Of a DNA stretch of 64,000 nucleotides, positions 61,718 through 64,000 are shown one piece after another. The notes below the pieces were generated by a model, which had not been told where the DNA came from, made no database searches, and saw nothing but the letters and a program-made list of their open reading frames with translations. The translations under genes and the position numbers were made by a program. The DNA lies in the NCBI GenBank assembly GCA_036794825.1, contig DAIRGA010000002.1, forward strand, positions 176,003 through 240,002, written 5' to 3'. Numbering within the stretch: the stretch's first letter is position 1; each line of letters begins with the position of its first letter. The stretch is from RZYY01 sp036794825. GTDB lineage: Bacteria; Bacteroidota; Bacteroidia; Bacteroidales; 4484-276.

Positions 61718-63565
61718 ATGAAAGAAGCATTTTTATTATTCTTGTTGGTTTTATTGGTTAGTATATCGTTGATTGCAGATGACAAAGAACCGGTTGCCAT
61801 GGATGATTACGCCGAAGCTTTGGTTTTACAAACTATTGAGATTCCGGTGCTGAATAATGATTTCGCTTACGACGATCATCCTTTCAAAATACAAATAGTT
61901 TTTGGGTCGCAGAATGGATTTTCAACCTACAACGATTCAATTGTGTTTTACACTCCAAAACGTTTTTTCAGCGGCATTGACTCATTGCGTTACCGGATTG
62001 TTGACCTCGAAAATAACCTGCTGTCGCCGATTGCCAAAATTTATATTGAGGTGACAAACCACGGGTTCAGCTTTTTGGATCAGAATGATATCCATTGTAA
62101 AATCATAGCCAACGGGTTGCAATTTTGGGATGGGGAAAATATGGATGGTTTTGAGGCGCCTGCCGGATCGGGGATACACAGCATTTTCTCCCAATCTTTC
62201 TGGATTGGCGGGTTTGATCAAAATGGCGGGCTGCATCTTGCCGGAGAGCGTTACAAGCAACTTGGCGATGATTACTTTGCAGGGCCGGTTTCTGATCCGG
62301 AGCATTACACACAGGATTACGATATTAACTGGTATCGTGTTTGGAAGCTCAGCAAAGAGGAAATAGAATATCACCGGGAAAACTGGGATCAAAACGGCTA
62401 TGTACCTGTTGATGCCATCATAAACTGGCCGGGCAACGGCGATCCTGCATTGGGACAGGCGGCAAAGCTTGCGCCATTTTACGACTGGAACAGCGATGGA
62501 AAATATGATGCCGCCGATGGCGACTTCCCCCTGATCAAAGGCGACCAGGCTATTTTTTCCATCTTCAACGACGACAGGCAGCATGGCGAAACCGGCGGCA
62601 GCAAACTCGGAGTCGAAATCCATGCCCTTTATTATGCTTATAATCAACCTGAAGACTCTGCTTTGAATCAAACTGTTTTTGGCGATTATACCATCATCAA
62701 CCGATCATCAGAACATTACTCCGATGTTTACACGGCATTTTTCCTCGATTATGACCTGGGGCACTGGTGGGATGATTACATAGGTTGCGATACATTGCTG
62801 CATTCAGGATTTGTTTACAATGGCAACCCTGTTGATGGCGACGGCAGTGAAGGAACTTACGGTGAACGTCCGCCAGCACAGTCGTTTACCTGTCTCAATT
62901 ATGAAATGACAGGCTTTATTCACTTCAACAATGCATGGCAGTCGCCAATGACAGACCCATACTCCCCATCCGAGTACTACAACTACATGAAGTGCATGTG
63001 GCGGGATTCTACTTTACTGACCAGCGGAGGCAATGGCTATGGCGGCACCGTCCCTGTTAAATATATTTTTCCGGGAGATCCATCAAATCCAGCCGAATGG
63101 TCAGAAGCCGTTGAAAATATCGCTCCCGGCGACCGTCGCGGATTGGTGTCGTCAGGGCCTTACGAATTTGTACCATCCGATACATTGAATTTTACCTTTG
63201 CCCTGGTGTTTGCAAGGGATTATGAAGGAGATAACCTTTCCAGCGTGGCGATGCTGAAAGAGCGCATTCAGGAAATCAGGGATTTTTATATCGAGTCGCT
63301 TAATGCAGAAGAGGTCAAACCCGAAACAATCTCATTCAAAGTTTTCCCGAATCCGTTTCAGGATGCATTGGTTGTTGATACCGGACTGCAAAATGAAACC
63401 GTTATCTGGACAGTTTATGATCTGATGGGCAAGGCAGTAGCCGACGGACAGCAATTCAACCAACCGTCCTTCGGTATCAATCTCAAGTCGCTTAACAAAG
63501 GGATTTATTTCCTGAGTATGAAAAATGGGAAATCACTTATCACCAAAAAGATTATCAAACTCTAA
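61718..63565 (+). CDS. T9SS-sorted protein with N-terminal Ig-like domain (paralogue 2)
   Basis: The 615-residue product is co-linear with the preceding protein from signal peptide to sorting domain: EPVAMDDYAEAL, VLNNDFAYDDHP, GIDSLRYRIVDLENNL, DWNSDGKYDAADGDFP, then FKVFPNPFQDALVVDTG and KKIIKL. The most alike stretches include the LSSVAxLKERI segment and the Asp-rich calcium-like loop. Its DNA is more GC-rich, with codon use nearer the rest of the window. Likely an exported surface or secreted protein. Function unknown. Confidence 0.82.
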   Translation: MKEAFLLFLLVLLVSISLIADDKEPVAMDDYAEALVLQTIEIPVLNNDFAYDDHPFKIQIVFGSQNGFSTYNDSIVFYTPKRFFSGIDSLRYRIVDLENNLLSPIAKIYIEVTNHGFSFLDQNDIHCKIIANGLQFWDGENMDGFEAPAGSGIHSIFSQSFWIGGFDQNGGLHLAGERYKQLGDDYFAGPVSDPEHYTQDYDINWYRVWKLSKEEIEYHRENWDQNGYVPVDAIINWPGNGDPALGQAAKLAPFYDWNSDGKYDAADGDFPLIKGDQAIFSIFNDDRQHGETGGSKLGVEIHALYYAYNQPEDSALNQTVFGDYTIINRSSEHYSDVYTAFFLDYDLGHWWDDYIGCDTLLHSGFVYNGNPVDGDGSEGTYGERPPAQSFTCLNYEMTGFIHFNNAWQSPMTDPYSPSEYYNYMKCMWRDSTLLTSGGNGYGGTVPVKYIFPGDPSNPAEWSEAVENIAPGDRRGLVSSGPYEFVPSDTLNFTFALVFARDYEGDNLSSVAMLKERIQEIRDFYIESLNAEEVKPETISFKVFPNPFQDALVVDTGLQNETVIWTVYDLMGKAVADGQQFNQPSFGINLKSLNKGIYFLSMKNGKSLITKKIIKL

Positions 63566-63583
63566 AAGCCAAATGGGTACAAA

Positions 63584-63658
63584 TCACCCGGTGAGTCATT
63601 TGAAACGATAATCCGAACTTTCAAGATTTGAGGGCAAATATTAGAACTCACCGGGTGA
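63584..63658. repeat. Perfect 13-bp inverted repeat between convergent genes
   Basis: tcacccggtgagt (63584-63596) is the exact reverse complement of actcaccgggtga (63646-63658), separated by 49 nt. Each arm is nearly self-palindromic as well. It lies in the 109-bp gap between the convergent paralogue and the last gene. It may act as a shared terminator or be a transposon-derived element. No T-tract follows it closely. Confidence 0.6.
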
Positions 63659-63674
63659 CTTGGTTTGTGTCAAC

Positions 63675-64000
63675 TTATCTTTTCACCACCAGCTTGGCCG
63701 CAACAGATGCGCCGCCGCCAGTAATTTTCAGATAGTAAACACCTTCGGGTCGGGAAGTAAGATCAAGAATTTGGGTTGATGAAATCTCCGAAAAAACAGC
63801 TACATCGCTGAAAACCTTTTGGCCGTTCAGGTTGAAAACTTCAATCCTGTAACTTCCGGATATATTTTGATCAAATTGAACAGTAAACAACCCATTTCCC
63901 GGATTGGGGAAGATGGAAAAACCGGAATTTTCAGGAGTTGGAATCCCTGTGCAGTCATCCACAAAAACCTCCTGGGTGGTGAAATTTTCGCAGCCATTTC
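63675..64000 (-). CDS. T9SS-sorted protein, C-terminal part (5' end outside window)
   Basis: The frame is open from the window end (NGCENFTTQEVFVDDCTGIP) and ends in a type A sorting domain (GFSIFPNPGNGLFTVQF, IEVFNLNGQKVF, EGVYYLKIT, VVKR). A GTG inside is not a start, since the open frame and the paired Cys pattern continue past the window edge. Upstream domains are unknown. Confidence 0.85.
   Translation of the reverse strand, partial: NGCENFTTQEVFVDDCTGIPTPENSGFSIFPNPGNGLFTVQFDQNISGSYRIEVFNLNGQKVFSDVAVFSEISSTQILDLTSRPEGVYYLKITGGGASVAAKLVVKR

Overview
The window is a chromosomal segment of a member of the Bacteroidota (Bacteroidetes). Several independent features point there: type IX secretion sorting domains, both type A and the gliding-motility-associated type B, on at least six exported proteins; the lineage-typical DUF4296 lipoprotein and the DUF5686/CarboxypepD_reg-like outer-membrane protein; TPR-containing NarL-type histidine kinases; and promoters matching the Bacteroidetes pattern TTTG, about 19 nt, TAnnTTTG. 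I cannot place it below phylum from the sequence alone. A free-living, carbohydrate- or protein-degrading member of class Bacteroidia would fit.

Positions 1-6.1 kb are an accessory defence region. The 3' end of a type I restriction gene (hsdR) overlaps a DUF4062/GHKL-ATPase gene with two tetrapeptide-repeat linkers, which in turn overlaps a fused hsdM-hsdS gene. Behind it lie a frameshifted hypothetical gene and the 3' half of an IS3-family transposase. From 6.1 to 10.3 kb there is a TPR histidine kinase and its likely LuxR-type response regulator, with two long non-coding stretches containing hairpins. From 10.3 to 15.9 kb two adjacent genes encode exported proteins built from seven and six copies of the same roughly 100-residue, cysteine-ended module.

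From 16 to 46.7 kb the window is mostly housekeeping: comF, a radical SAM/GME-fold pair, an ATP-grasp/hydrolase pair, an LCIB-type carbonic anhydrase homologue, meaB, acpH, yjbQ, a universal stress protein, citrate synthase and isocitrate dehydrogenase. These are followed by a sigma-54 activator with an Hpt protein, a HAD hydrolase, a CAU-anticodon tRNA, a LytTR regulator, yicC-gmk-nadD, purA, a Fur-family gene, a RelA/SpoT gene, a type B sorted adhesin-like protein, glycerate kinase, an AmrB-AmrA fusion, a DUF4296 lipoprotein, recQ and kdsD.

From 46.7 to 55.4 kb is an envelope cluster: DUF5686 protein, lptB, two glycosyltransferases, a DUF218 protein, an O-antigen ligase-like protein and a lipid kinase. 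With kdsD just upstream, it reads as LPS core/O-antigen assembly and export. From 55.4 to 57.3 kb is a compact candidate type II restriction-modification pair. From 57.4 kb to the end come a secreted C10 (streptopain-like) protease with CUB-like domains, two tandem paralogous sorted proteins of different base composition, and the C-terminus of another sorted protein on the opposite strand.

The most interesting material is the DUF4062/GHKL protein embedded in the type I locus with in-frame 12-bp repeats, the tandem cysteine-ended modules, the radical SAM/GME and ATP-grasp/hydrolase pairs, and the structured non-coding DNA at 8.5 and 9.7-10.2 kb. No CRISPR array, rRNA, prophage or complete mobile element was seen.
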